A stretch of DNA of 64,000 nt, from NCBI GenBank assembly GCA_035913415.1, contig JAMIIV010000019.1, positions 1 to 64,000 of the forward strand, written 5' to 3'. This document shows positions 33,152 to 42,399 of this stretch, in pieces (position 1 is the first letter of the stretch; each line of letters begins with the position of its first letter). The stretch is from UBA5070 sp035913415. GTDB lineage: Bacteria; Fibrobacterota; Fibrobacteria; UBA5070. A program made the translations under genes and the position numbers. Under the pieces are notes generated by a model, which was given only the letters and a program-made list of their open reading frames with translations, was not told the DNA's origin and did no database searches.

Positions 33152-35596
33152 ATGGAACGAAGACGGGCCATCGGATTCCTCGTCAACGATCTGGTCGGTT
33201 CGTACCAGGTCGCCTGCTGGACGGGAATCGAGGAAGAGGCCAAGGTCCGGGGCTGGGACCTCGTCTGCTTCGCCGGTGGCGAACTCGGCTCGTCCGACCA
33301 GACCAAGCACATGCGCAACCGGGCCTTCGACATGGCCCGTTCGGGCGGGCTCGACGGCCTGATCATCCTGGCACCCGCGCTGGGAAACCGGCTGTCTCCC
33401 GTGCAGGTGTCGTCCTGGTTGGCCGATCTCCAGACCCTGCCGATGGTCTCCATCGGCATCGAACTGCCCGGGATCCCCTCCATCCTCGTCGACAACGAAG
33501 CCGGCATGCAGGCGATGGTCGAACATGTCGTGGGGCACCATCAGCGGCGCAACCCCTTCTATCTGGGGGGGCCGGAGCTCAACCCCGAAGCGGTCGTGCG
33601 TCGCGCCGCCTACAGGAAGGTCCTCGAGGCCTGCGGCCTGCCCGTGGAACCCGACCGCGAGGCCGTTGCGGAATTCGATTTCGGGCTCGGACGCGACGCC
33701 GTGGCCGCCTTCCTGGGGCTGGCCCGCCCCCTGGATTGCGTGATCGCAGCCAACGACGAGATGGCCTTGGGGGCGTTGGAAGCCTTGCGCGATGCCGGCA
33801 TCGCCGTGCCGGGGCAGGTTCTGGTCGCGGGGTTCGACGACATCCAGGAGGCCAGGGTCAGCTCTCCGGCCCTCTCCACCGTGCGCCAACCCCTCGAGCG
33901 CCAGGGACGCACCGCCGTGGGCATGCTGGCCCGCATGATCGAAACCGGCACGACCCCCAGCACCATCCGGCTTCCCGCCCAATTCGTGCCCCGTCGCTCG
34001 TGCGCCTGCCTCGACCCCATGATCGTCCGTGCCCGACAAAAACCGTCAGAATTCCACATCGACCCCGGCCCGCGCTTGGGAGATGTCGAACACCAGATGC
34101 GCATCGACCGCCTGCTGGAAGACCACGTCCTGACTTCGGGAGAACTCACCTTCCCCATCCAGCTCGCGCAGTCGCTCGAGCATGACGTCTCGCACCCCGA
34201 AAGCCACCGCACGGTCGATCTCGTCGAGACCTGGGCCCGCCGCCTGGACCGCCCCGACCCCGGCCACCTCCAGGACTTCTTCTCCGACCTGCGCTGGGAG
34301 TCCCTGCCGGGACTGGCGACTTGCGAGGACCGCACCGAACTGGAATCGGTTCTGCACCAGTTGCGACTGGTGGGCGCCCAACTGGGCACCCAAGCCAGCG
34401 CTTGGGAGGCCATGCGCCAGGAGCGCTGGACCCGCTCCTTCCACGAGACCTCCGCGCGCCTCATCACCTCGTTCGACGTCGACTCCCTGGTGGAGGAGCT
34501 TTCGGGCAGCATCGCTTCGCTGGGAATCCAGTCCTTCTACCTGCTGCTCACGGAAAGCCCCGGGAAATTGCGACTGCGGCTGTCGCATACCGGAGGCTTC
34601 CGCGATCCCATTCCTCCCGAGGGCGTGGTGGTCGCCGAACTGGACCTCATGCCCGAGATCCTGATCCGCTGCCGCACCCGCCAATGCTTCACCGTCGATC
34701 CCCTCTTCTTCGGGGAGGCGGATATCGGGTTCGTCGTGTTCGAACTCACACCCAGACGCGGTGCCATGTACGATGCCCTGCGCACCCAGATCGCCGCGTC
34801 GCTGCGGGGTGCGCAACTGGCCAAGGAGGTCTCGTTCCAGCAGCGACAATTGCTGCTCTCCGAGAAGATGGCCGGCATCGGTCGACTCACCGCAGGCATC
34901 GCCCACGAGATGAACACCCCTCTCTCGGCGGTCCGGTCCGCTCTGGAGGAAGCACGCAATCTGGCCGAGGAGTACCGCGACAGCATCGGTGACGCGGAGG
35001 TCACTCCCGAAGACCACCAGGCCATCGCCGCCGACATCATCAAATCCCTCGATCTCTCGCGGCGCGCCGCGGAGAAGGCCAGCGCCTTCGTCCGCTCCAT
35101 CAAGTCGCAAACCCGCGACATGGGCAGTCGAGACAAACACGCACTCGACGCCGCAACGGTGCTGGAGGAATCCGTGCTGTTGCTGTCCCACGCCTCGCGG
35201 GAATTCGGCATCCCCATCAAGGTCGACATCCAGGAACGGCCGCTCCCGCTGGTGGGCATCGCCGACCGCCTCTCCCAGATCGTCACGAACCTCCTGGTCA
35301 ACGCCTTGGACGCCTGCCATGGCGTGCCCGACGCCGCCGTGCGGATCACCGCCTGGATGGACGACGGCGCTCTGCGCATCGACGTGTCCGACGACGGCTG
35401 CGGAATCCCCGCGGAGAATCTCCAGAAGATCTTCGAACCCCTCTTCACCACCAAGCCGGTGGGCAAGGGGACGGGGCTGGGACTGGCGATCATCCACGAT
35501 CTCATGGAAAGCGATTTCGCCGGTACCATCCTGGTGGACAGCATCGTCGGCAAAGGCACGACCTTCCATCTCCTGTTTCCGAAGGGGAAGACCTGA
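33152..35596 (+). CDS. Cytoplasmic hybrid: LacI-type sugar-binding fold fused to histidine kinase
   Basis: 814 residues without signal peptide or membrane helix. Residues 1-280 are a LacI/GalR periplasmic-binding-like fold (IGFLVNDLVGSYQVACWTGI, CVIAANDEMALGALEALRDA, VAGFDDIQEARVSSPALSTV), but the DNA-binding headpiece is missing. A GAF-like region lies near 420-560. The kinase follows: H-box GIAHEMNTPLSAVRSALEE with His about 585, N-box VTNLLVNALDAC, DDGCGIP and GKGTGLGLAIIHDLME. By inference it senses a cytosolic small ligand such as a sugar. The next gene, two bases on, has a receiver and is a plausible phosphorylation target. Confidence 0.88.
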   Translation: MERRRAIGFLVNDLVGSYQVACWTGIEEEAKVRGWDLVCFAGGELGSSDQTKHMRNRAFDMARSGGLDGLIILAPALGNRLSPVQVSSWLADLQTLPMVSIGIELPGIPSILVDNEAGMQAMVEHVVGHHQRRNPFYLGGPELNPEAVVRRAAYRKVLEACGLPVEPDREAVAEFDFGLGRDAVAAFLGLARPLDCVIAANDEMALGALEALRDAGIAVPGQVLVAGFDDIQEARVSSPALSTVRQPLERQGRTAVGMLARMIETGTTPSTIRLPAQFVPRRSCACLDPMIVRARQKPSEFHIDPGPRLGDVEHQMRIDRLLEDHVLTSGELTFPIQLAQSLEHDVSHPESHRTVDLVETWARRLDRPDPGHLQDFFSDLRWESLPGLATCEDRTELESVLHQLRLVGAQLGTQASAWEAMRQERWTRSFHETSARLITSFDVDSLVEELSGSIASLGIQSFYLLLTESPGKLRLRLSHTGGFRDPIPPEGVVVAELDLMPEILIRCRTRQCFTVDPLFFGEADIGFVVFELTPRRGAMYDALRTQIAASLRGAQLAKEVSFQQRQLLLSEKMAGIGRLTAGIAHEMNTPLSAVRSALEEARNLAEEYRDSIGDAEVTPEDHQAIAADIIKSLDLSRRAAEKASAFVRSIKSQTRDMGSRDKHALDAATVLEESVLLLSHASREFGIPIKVDIQERPLPLVGIADRLSQIVTNLLVNALDACHGVPDAAVRITAWMDDGALRIDVSDDGCGIPAENLQKIFEPLFTTKPVGKGTGLGLAIIHDLMESDFAGTILVDSIVGKGTTFHLLFPKGKT

Positions 35597-35597
35597 C

Positions 35598-37139
35598 ATG
35601 GCACGCAAGGGAACGTCGGCCCACCCCACGGGGCGCACCATCCTGCTGGTCGACGACAGCGAAGACGTCCTGGAAGCCAATCGTTCGCTCCTGGAGCGTG
35701 AGGGCCACACGGTCCTGACGGCCCTCAGCGGACAGGCCGGCCTGGAGATCCTTCGCGCCCGCGACGTGGAGCTTCTGGTGGTCGACTACTTCATGCCGGT
35801 CATGACCGGCGAGGACGTGGTCACCGAGCTCCGGACGTTCAACCGCAGCATCCAGGTGATCCTCTCCACCGGGTACGCCAGCGAACGGCCTCCGCGCGAG
35901 ATGCTCGCCCGATTGGATATCCAGGGCTACTGCGACAAGAGCGAAGGGCCCGACAATCTGTTGCTGTGGGTGGATGTCGGGCTGAAAATGGCCACCCAGG
36001 TCCGCACCCTCGAGATGAGCCGCCAGGGGTTGCGCTACATCCTCGACGTCACCCCCGACCTCCATCGCATCCAGCCGCTGGGAGACCTGCTCCAAGGCAT
36101 CCTGTTCCAGATCTCGGGTCTCCTGGGGGCGGTAAACTCCTTCGTGGCCATCCCAGGGAGGGCACCCGGGGGCACGACCACCGGTACCGGGCAGGATTCC
36201 TCGACGGACAGTTTCCTGGCCATGATGGAAGACGAACGCGAACTGGTGGTCCAGGCGGCCATCGGCCGCTTCACGCACGAACACAGCCTGGAAGGGCAGT
36301 TGCGGGAAACCGCCTTCGACGACATCCGCAAGGCGCTCAAGTCCGGCGAGATCACCCGCGACCACACCACTCTCAGCGTTCCCTTGCGCATCGGATCGGC
36401 CAATCTCGGGGTGATCTACCTCGACCAGGTCCCGCCGCTGTCGCCTGACAACCAGGAAATGCTTCGCATCTTCGCCAACCAGGCGGCGGTCGCGGTCCAG
36501 AACGCCCAGCTCTACCAGGCCGCGGCTCTAGACCCCCTCACCGGCGTCTACACGCGGAAGTTCTGGCAACAACTGGCCCTGCGGGAGCTGCGCACCTGCT
36601 TCAGGTTCCGGCACCCCTTCTCGGTGGTGGTCCTGGACATGGACGGTTTCAAGCAAATCAACGACCAGCACGGCCACCTTGTGGGCGACAAGGCGCTGGA
36701 GGCCGTGGGACGCAGCCTGAGGTCGCACATGCGGGCCTCCGATGCCGCCGGCCGGTTCGGTGGCGACGAGTTCGTCCTGCTTCTGCCCCGCACCGACCAC
36801 GAGGGATCGATCATCGTGTGCCGACGCATCCTCGACGAACTCGACCGCCAAGGATGGACGGAATCCGACGGCTCGTCCATCCTGCTGCGGGCCACCCTGG
36901 GTTCGGCCACGCTCCCTCCCCACACCTACGACGTCGCGACCCTTCCGCGCCCGGTCCCCAACGAATGGTTCCAGGGCGTCATGCGCGGCATCTTCGAGCA
37001 CGCAGACCGCGGGGTGTACCGCGGCAAGGCCCTCGGCGGGCACGTGCACACCGCCGACGACGCCTTCGACTGGCCCGAGCCACCCCCCAGCAGCTCCGAC
37101 CCCGACGACCCCGACTCCACCTTCTTCTTGCCGCGCTGA
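35598..37139 (+). CDS. Response regulator with GAF and active GGDEF domain (diguanylate cyclase)
   Basis: 513 residues. The receiver (15-135) has LLVDDSED and phospho-Asp in LLVVDYFMPVMTGED. A GAF-like domain follows (VPLRIGSANLGVIYL, FANQAAVAVQNAQLYQAAAL), then a GGDEF domain with DPLTGVYTRKFW, LDMDGFKQINDQHGH and the intact RFGGDEF signature at 388-392. It should make cyclic di-GMP when phosphorylated. The last 60 residues are a low-complexity acidic/proline tail. It is two bases after the LacI-fold kinase gene and has a sister gene directly downstream. Confidence 0.92.
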   Translation: MARKGTSAHPTGRTILLVDDSEDVLEANRSLLEREGHTVLTALSGQAGLEILRARDVELLVVDYFMPVMTGEDVVTELRTFNRSIQVILSTGYASERPPREMLARLDIQGYCDKSEGPDNLLLWVDVGLKMATQVRTLEMSRQGLRYILDVTPDLHRIQPLGDLLQGILFQISGLLGAVNSFVAIPGRAPGGTTTGTGQDSSTDSFLAMMEDERELVVQAAIGRFTHEHSLEGQLRETAFDDIRKALKSGEITRDHTTLSVPLRIGSANLGVIYLDQVPPLSPDNQEMLRIFANQAAVAVQNAQLYQAAALDPLTGVYTRKFWQQLALRELRTCFRFRHPFSVVVLDMDGFKQINDQHGHLVGDKALEAVGRSLRSHMRASDAAGRFGGDEFVLLLPRTDHEGSIIVCRRILDELDRQGWTESDGSSILLRATLGSATLPPHTYDVATLPRPVPNEWFQGVMRGIFEHADRGVYRGKALGGHVHTADDAFDWPEPPPSSSDPDDPDSTFFLPR

Positions 37140-37177
37140 GCCCACTCCCCCGAACAGACCCAGGAGCCTTCCAGACC

Positions 37178-38623
37178 ATGGCCAGGAAATTCGGCGCCGC
37201 CCCCTCCTCCAGCGGCAAGACCATCCTCTGCATCGACGACCAGACCGACTTCCTCGAAGCCATCGCGTCCCTGCTGACCCGCCAGGGCCACCACGTCCTG
37301 ACCGCCTCCGACGGCACCGCGGGGCTTTCCCTGTTGCGCAGCCAACCGGTCGACCTTCTCCTGCTGGACTATTTCATGCCCGGCATGACCGCCGAGGACG
37401 TTCTCACCCACGTGTGGGACCCCTCCCTGCAGGTGATCCTCCTCACCGGGTACGCCAGCGAAAAGCCGCCTCGCGAAATGCTCAACCGGCTCAACATCCA
37501 GGGGTACTGCGACAAGAGCCGCGGTCCCGAGGAGGTTCTCCTGTGGGTCGATGTCGGCCTGCGCGCGGCCTCCACCGTCCGCGCCCTCGACGCCTCCCGC
37601 CAGGCGCTTAGACAGATTCTGTCAACTTCGGCGCGTCCCACCCAGCGCGACCCCATGGAGAACATCCTGTCGGGTCTGATCGCGCAAGCCTCGTCCATCC
37701 TGGGGCTGCGCAAGGCCCACATCGCCCTGCTGGACAAACCCGAGGCCTTCGTGCCCCCCTCCAGCTTCGAGGAGAGCTCCGCTCCCGAACCCGGACTCGA
37801 GGCGTTGCGCGTGGCCGCGACCATGGACGGCGCGACGTCCGTAGGCACCCGCCTCGAGGAACTGCTTCCCTCCGAGGCCGTGGAGACCCTGCGGGGCGGC
37901 GACCTCCTGGACCTCGACCTGTTCGACGAGGGCGCACTCGTCGCGCTGCGCTCGGAAGGAAGCCTGGTCGGGGTGCTGTGGGTCGAACCCGCACCGCTGC
38001 CGGGTAGCGATACCCTCGAGCTCCTCACCTTCATCGGCGTGCAGGCCGCCTCGATGATCCGTCGCCACTCCACCGCCACCCTCGACATCGTCTCGGGTCT
38101 GCAGTCCAAGGGCTTCTGGAGACAGGCAACTTGGCGCGACCTGCGCGCGGCCATGCGGTTCCGCTACCCGGTTTCCCTGACCACCATCGGTCTGCTGCGC
38201 ATGGACACCATCCCCGACCGTGGGTGGGATCCGGTGCTGGAAGCGGTGGGGCGCGTGGTGCGTCTGAGCATCCGCGGGACCGACCTGGCCACGCGGGAAA
38301 CCGACAGCCAGATCACCATCCTCCTTCCCCACACGGATGTCGATGGAGCGCGAAGACTCGGCGAGCTTCTGACGGCCCGCATCTCCGAGCTCGAAGTGAA
38401 TCTTCCCACCGGAACCGTCCAGATCGAAGCCGTCGCGGGCTCGGCGACCTTGTTGCCCGAAAGCATCCCCGCGTTGTTCGACCACGCTCCGGTCCCCCCG
38501 GGGTATTTCGAACACGCCGAGGTGCAGTTGCGCCACCGGGCCTCGAGCCTTCTGGCCAATGCCACCCTCACCGGTCCTGGCACCTCGCTTTCGCGCCCCG
38601 AAACGGACTGGCCGCTGGACTGA
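37178..38623 (+). CDS. Paralogous REC-GAF protein with degenerate GGDEF domain
   Basis: 481 residues, colinear with the preceding protein and plainly a duplicate: both start MARK, share DYFMPxMT and GYASExPPREMLxRLxIQGYC, and continue with LLWVDVGL. The receiver Asp is kept. The C-terminal domain aligns with GGDEF but the signature is replaced by ETDSQ at about 374-378, and DMDGFKQIN has no counterpart (LLRMDTIPDRGW). It cannot be an active cyclase. It may bind the sister protein, or compete for phosphoryl groups, or bind nucleotide. CAGGAG precedes the ATG at a wide spacing. The degenerate domain is probably selected rather than decaying, because the frame is intact. Confidence 0.88.
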   Translation: MARKFGAAPSSSGKTILCIDDQTDFLEAIASLLTRQGHHVLTASDGTAGLSLLRSQPVDLLLLDYFMPGMTAEDVLTHVWDPSLQVILLTGYASEKPPREMLNRLNIQGYCDKSRGPEEVLLWVDVGLRAASTVRALDASRQALRQILSTSARPTQRDPMENILSGLIAQASSILGLRKAHIALLDKPEAFVPPSSFEESSAPEPGLEALRVAATMDGATSVGTRLEELLPSEAVETLRGGDLLDLDLFDEGALVALRSEGSLVGVLWVEPAPLPGSDTLELLTFIGVQAASMIRRHSTATLDIVSGLQSKGFWRQATWRDLRAAMRFRYPVSLTTIGLLRMDTIPDRGWDPVLEAVGRVVRLSIRGTDLATRETDSQITILLPHTDVDGARRLGELLTARISELEVNLPTGTVQIEAVAGSATLLPESIPALFDHAPVPPGYFEHAEVQLRHRASSLLANATLTGPGTSLSRPETDWPLD

Positions 38624-38741
38624 CCTCCGGGCCACCTCACCTGCAGGTGGCACCGGGAATTCCCGGATAGCCATCGATCGCGCCCGGGCCATCGCCGGTT
38701 GGCAACGCCTTCGCGCCGTCCGGCGGTTATTTCCCCACGCC

Positions 38742-41111
38742 ATGCGCCATCGACTCGAACCCCTGCGGGGCGTCTGGTTCGCCCTGGGGACGTTCTGCGG
38801 CTGGGGTGCGCTGGCCTGTCCGCGTCCCTGGGGCTGGCTCTTCCCTGCCGCCTTCGTGGCCGCATCCCTCGTGCCCGCGGGGAGAGGGGCCCGTTCGGCC
38901 TTGGCCATCGGCGGTTTCCTTGAGGCCGCGCTGCTGCTGCTGCTGTGGACCCCCGACGGGACCTCGCCGGACGCCTCCGGCCCATTTCGCCTGGTCATCA
39001 CACGGCAAATCCGCACCGACCGTTGGGAGGCCCATCTGCTGTCCGCACCCCAGTCAACTCTGGTGGGACAAAAAGTCAGGCTGGTCTCGCCGACAGCGCA
39101 AGTCGGGGACACCCTCGATGGAACAGGGATTTTGCGAAGTCCGAAACCCCCGCGCAATCCGGGAGGTTTCGACGAAGAACGCTGGGCCGCATCGGAAGAT
39201 CTCGCGGGTATGCTCGTGCTGGACTCGCCTTCGAGCCGTCTTGGACCACCCGACCCCATGGAAGAGGCGCGACAGAGTACAGGGACCTGGGTGCGCACCA
39301 TCTTGACCACCCGCCTGGACGCCCCTTCGTCGGCCCTGTGGATCTCCACCTTGCTTGCCGATGGGAGCAGGTTGCCCTTGGATGTGGCGACCGCGTTCCG
39401 ACGTACGGGGCTGTACCACATGCTCTCGGTTTCCGGCTTCCACCTGGTGGTCCTGGGCGGGGCCGCACTGTCGCTGCTCTCGCTTTGCCATTTGGGGGCG
39501 CGCGCCGCCTGGGGCGGCGCGGGGGCCGTGGTGTGGCTCTACGTGGGGTACCTCGGGTTCCCCGCCCCCGCGCTGCGGGCCGCCATCGCCTTCTCCCTGG
39601 TCGGGTCGGCGAGAGCGACCGGACACCGTACCCACGCCGGCAACGCCTTGTGCCTGGGGGGTGCGACCTTGCTCCTTCTGGATCCCAACACCTTGTTCCA
39701 GACGGGGGTGCAACTCACCTTGGCCGCCACCGCCGCACTGATCTGGCTGGCCCCGGGCCTGGAGTCGCTGCTGGTCCCGCGCGACCTGCCAGCCTGGGGA
39801 CGGAATCTGGCACGCGCCGTGACGACCTCCCTCGCCGCGACCCTGGCAACGGCCCCCATCCTGGCCTGGTCGATGGGCACGGTTCCCTGGGTCGGGATCC
39901 CGGCGGGCATTGTCGCCTCGGGATTCTTCTCGGCGGGATTCCTGGCGAGCCTGGCGGTGGTGGCCCTGGGCCCCCTCCCGGCGGTGTGGTCCGAGGGGTT
40001 CGCCGGCGCTGCGGAATTCTGCGCCCGGGTGGTCCTGGAGATCGCCCTGCGCGTCGGAGACTGGGATGGCGGCTGGTTCGAGGTGGTGCGCCCCACCGTG
40101 GCGGAGATGTTCATCTGGTCGGCGGCGATGATCCTGCTGGCGGGCTGTTCGCTTGGTCGACACACCCGCTCCCTGTGCCTGGCCCTGCTGGCCTTGCTGG
40201 GTGCCACGACCCCCTGGTGGCCGCATCTGTCCAACCAGCCGAAGTGGGCCTCGATCCATGTCCTGGATGTCGGACAGGGGGATGCGATCCTGCTGCGAGC
40301 TCCCGGTGCCCCCACTTGGCTGGTGGACGCCGGCCCCCGCTCGTGGGGGCCCAAACCCCGCGACGCGGGAGCCGACGTCGTGGTCCCGGCCCTGCGGGCC
40401 TTGCGGGTGCCGCGGCTCGACGTGCTGGCGATCACGCACCCGGATCTGGATCACTGGGGTGGGGCCGAGGCGGTGACCACCCCCTATCCCCCTCGCCTGC
40501 TTCTGGAGCCGAGGGGATCGAACCCCGATCCAGCGCCGGGCTGGGATTCGGCCCGCGTGCGGATCGTCGCGCGCGGCGCCCGGATCGACAGCGCCGGCTT
40601 CGGACAATTTCTGCCCTGGGGCGCATCGGGAGCCGTGGTCGCGCTGTCTCCGGGGCGCACCACATCCCTGCCCGACCGCAACGCCGGGAGCCTGGTGCTT
40701 TCGGTGCGCTGGGGTCTGGCCCGGGCCCTGCTGACGGGTGATGCCGAAGACTGGACCGAAGAGCGGATGTTGACCGCGCGCACCGACCTGCGTGCCCAGG
40801 TCTTGAAATTGGCCCACCATGGATCGAAGTCGTCTTCTTCCACGGAATTTCTGGAGGCCACCGGGGCCCGAAGGGCCGTGGTGTCGGCCGGTCGGCGCAA
40901 CCGGTACGGCCACCCCCACACCGAGACCCTCGACCGGGTGGCCGCCCACGGAGCGGAACTTCTGGACACCCGCCAAGGCGCATGGGAGATCCGATTGTTT
41001 CCCGACGGCAGGATCGAGGCATTTCCGGCCGTCCGGCGGTGGTGGCGGGGTCCCTGGCAGCGGCGCGTCCTATCTTTCCGGACCTTCCCATGGATATGGA
41101 CCGGTCGGTGA
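38742..41111 (+). CDS. comEC: DNA internalization protein ComEC/Rec2
   Basis: 789 residues, in the normal range. It combines an N-terminal hydrophobic part with the competence domain (GLYHMLSVSGFHLVVLGG, GFPAPALRAAIAFSLVGSAR) and a C-terminal metallo-beta-lactamase domain (HVLDVGQGDAILLRAPG, ITHPDLDHWGG, LKLAHHGSKSSS). It transports single-stranded DNA across the inner membrane in natural transformation; the lactamase part degrades the other strand. ATG 38742 is chosen as the first that keeps the family-like hydrophobic start; no clear ribosome-binding site. No comEA or pilus genes lie in the window. Confidence 0.9.
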   Translation: MRHRLEPLRGVWFALGTFCGWGALACPRPWGWLFPAAFVAASLVPAGRGARSALAIGGFLEAALLLLLWTPDGTSPDASGPFRLVITRQIRTDRWEAHLLSAPQSTLVGQKVRLVSPTAQVGDTLDGTGILRSPKPPRNPGGFDEERWAASEDLAGMLVLDSPSSRLGPPDPMEEARQSTGTWVRTILTTRLDAPSSALWISTLLADGSRLPLDVATAFRRTGLYHMLSVSGFHLVVLGGAALSLLSLCHLGARAAWGGAGAVVWLYVGYLGFPAPALRAAIAFSLVGSARATGHRTHAGNALCLGGATLLLLDPNTLFQTGVQLTLAATAALIWLAPGLESLLVPRDLPAWGRNLARAVTTSLAATLATAPILAWSMGTVPWVGIPAGIVASGFFSAGFLASLAVVALGPLPAVWSEGFAGAAEFCARVVLEIALRVGDWDGGWFEVVRPTVAEMFIWSAAMILLAGCSLGRHTRSLCLALLALLGATTPWWPHLSNQPKWASIHVLDVGQGDAILLRAPGAPTWLVDAGPRSWGPKPRDAGADVVVPALRALRVPRLDVLAITHPDLDHWGGAEAVTTPYPPRLLLEPRGSNPDPAPGWDSARVRIVARGARIDSAGFGQFLPWGASGAVVALSPGRTTSLPDRNAGSLVLSVRWGLARALLTGDAEDWTEERMLTARTDLRAQVLKLAHHGSKSSSSTEFLEATGARRAVVSAGRRNRYGHPHTETLDRVAAHGAELLDTRQGAWEIRLFPDGRIEAFPAVRRWWRGPWQRRVLSFRTFPWIWTGR
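41071..41078 (+). promoter_or_regulatory. TAnnTTTC box before the 161-residue gene
   Basis: TATCTTTC inside the end of comEC ends 11 bases before ATG 41090, which has no ribosome-binding site. Confidence 0.35.
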
Positions 41112-41575
41112 AAGAAGTCTTCGAAGGAACGCGCATCGTCCGGCGGCCGGTGCGGGGCATCGTCGCGGCCTACCACGAACTCCCCTACCGGCTGGTGGGA
41201 CCCCGCGAAGACGGCTCGGTCCTGATCCAAGGAACCATCCGCGTCTCGCCCCGACTGGTCCTGACCTTGCGGCAGTTGGCCGACCGCTTCGGGGACATCT
41301 TCGAAGGCGACGAAGGGTTCATGGACCAGGAGATCGTGGCCCGCTCGTTCCAATTCGCCGTGGCCCGCGACCCCAACCGCAGCATCCGCAACGAACACCT
41401 GCGCATCGAACCGCGCACGGAGCCCGCCGACCGGCTCCTGGGCAACCTGGAAGACGAGATGGCCCGCGCCGAGGACACCCGCACCGCGCTCCTGCACTGC
41501 CCGAACCCACGGCTGTATCCCATCTCCATCGACCGGTTCCTGCGCGAGATCCTGGACCGCGAGATGCACACCTGA
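41090..41575 (+). CDS. Hypothetical protein downstream of comEC
   Basis: 161 residues; not recognised. It is soluble, with a mixed beta/alpha pattern: a strand-rich start (FEGTRIVRRPVRGIVAAYHE, YRLVGPREDGSVLIQGTIRV) and a helical, acidic C-terminal part (NLEDEMARAEDTRTALLHC). No signal peptide, metal cluster or nucleotide motif. ATG 41090 (or 41096) overlaps the end of comEC by about 20 bases in another frame, which suggests coupling or a start from its own box. It is convergent to the scramblase-like gene. Confidence 0.65.
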   Translation: MDMDRSVKEVFEGTRIVRRPVRGIVAAYHELPYRLVGPREDGSVLIQGTIRVSPRLVLTLRQLADRFGDIFEGDEGFMDQEIVARSFQFAVARDPNRSIRNEHLRIEPRTEPADRLLGNLEDEMARAEDTRTALLHCPNPRLYPISIDRFLREILDREMHT

Positions 41576-41615
41576 GCACATCCACTCTGGACGCCGGGTT
41601 TCCGACCTTCCGACC

Positions 41616-41642
41616 GGGAGCCCTCATCACAGCAGGGCTCCC
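41616..41642. terminator. Hairpin between convergent genes
   Basis: GGGAGCCCT (41616-41624) and AGGGCTCCC (41634-41642), a perfect 9-bp stem with a 9-base loop, between the 161-residue gene and the scramblase-like gene. There is no T-run, so a bidirectional stop is possible but not certain. Confidence 0.5.
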
Positions 41643-41668
41643 CAAGCGTCATCTCTGAGGGGACGAGG

Positions 41669-42253
41669 TCAGTTGCCTTCCTTGAAGCAGGTGTCGATGG
41701 CCAGCGCCGCGGCCAGCAGCATCTTGCGCGAAGCGTTCTTGTTCGCCGATCCGGAGAGATCGACCACGTAGTTGTCGGCCGAAGTGAACAGTTCCTTGCC
41801 CATGCCGGCCCACTTCTTCGTGATGGTGCCCAGGATCTCGCCCGACGCCGACAGGAGCTGGAAGTTCCAACCCTTCCAGTCACCCTTGACCGAGGCGATC
41901 TCCTGCTCGGCCGTGTCCAGGATCCGGAAGTTGATGCCCCACGAGAACAGCTTGCTCTTGAGGTGCCCCAGGACCTTTCCTTGACCGTCGACGACCGAAA
42001 CCCGCGGCGACAGGAACGAGAATCCGCGACGGATCTCGAGGAAGGTACGGGCCTCGTGCTGGTCGGTGATGCGCACCACCGTGGGCAACATGCGCTTGTT
42101 CACCGCCAGGCGCAGAATGTGCACCCACCAGGCGATGTGCTCCTTGCACAATCCCACCGGGTTTCCCGTCGCGGGATCGACCAGATCGTAGGTGTCGGAT
42201 ATCTTGAGCATTCCGACGCGTTCCTTGACGAAAATGGTGTCCAGTTCGAGCAT
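41669..42253 (-). CDS. LURP-one / phospholipid-scramblase-related protein
   Basis: 194 residues. The pattern KERVGMLKISDTYDLVDPATG, LEIRRGFSFLSPRVSVVDGQ, GHLKSKLFSWGINFRILDT, and a final WAGMGKELFTSADNYVVDLS followed by a hydrophobic helix (LLAAALAIDTCF) matches the scramblase/LURP-one fold: a 12-strand barrel around a buried C-terminal helix. The biochemical activity in bacteria is unknown; lipid or nucleic-acid binding has been suggested for relatives. The start ATG 42253 is preferred over 42307. It is divergent from gcvH and no link with glycine cleavage is evident. Confidence 0.7.
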   Translation of the reverse strand: MLELDTIFVKERVGMLKISDTYDLVDPATGNPVGLCKEHIAWWVHILRLAVNKRMLPTVVRITDQHEARTFLEIRRGFSFLSPRVSVVDGQGKVLGHLKSKLFSWGINFRILDTAEQEIASVKGDWKGWNFQLLSASGEILGTITKKWAGMGKELFTSADNYVVDLSGSANKNASRKMLLAAALAIDTCFKEGN

Positions 42254-42353
42254 GGTTGGGGGCTCCCGGGTTGAAGATGTGCGCTCCACAATAGCATCCT
42301 CCGGCACAAAAGGGTAACAAGGGCGCAGAGCACGGAACCCCTGCCGCGGTTTC

Positions 42354-42361
42354 TACGTTTC
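42354..42361 (+). promoter_or_regulatory. TAnnTTTC box upstream of gcvH
   Basis: TACGTTTC lies 38 bases before ATG 42400. Transcription from here would include the GAGG ribosome-binding site, unlike the leaderless cases. No glycine-riboswitch core was seen. Confidence 0.35.
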
Positions 42362-42399
42362 CCTCCTCGCGTCCGTTTTTCACTCCCGACGAGGTTCCG

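Noticed and set aside
42254..42399. Glycine riboswitch upstream of gcvH
   Set aside because: The 146-base gap was read for the conserved riboswitch core and nothing convincing was found.
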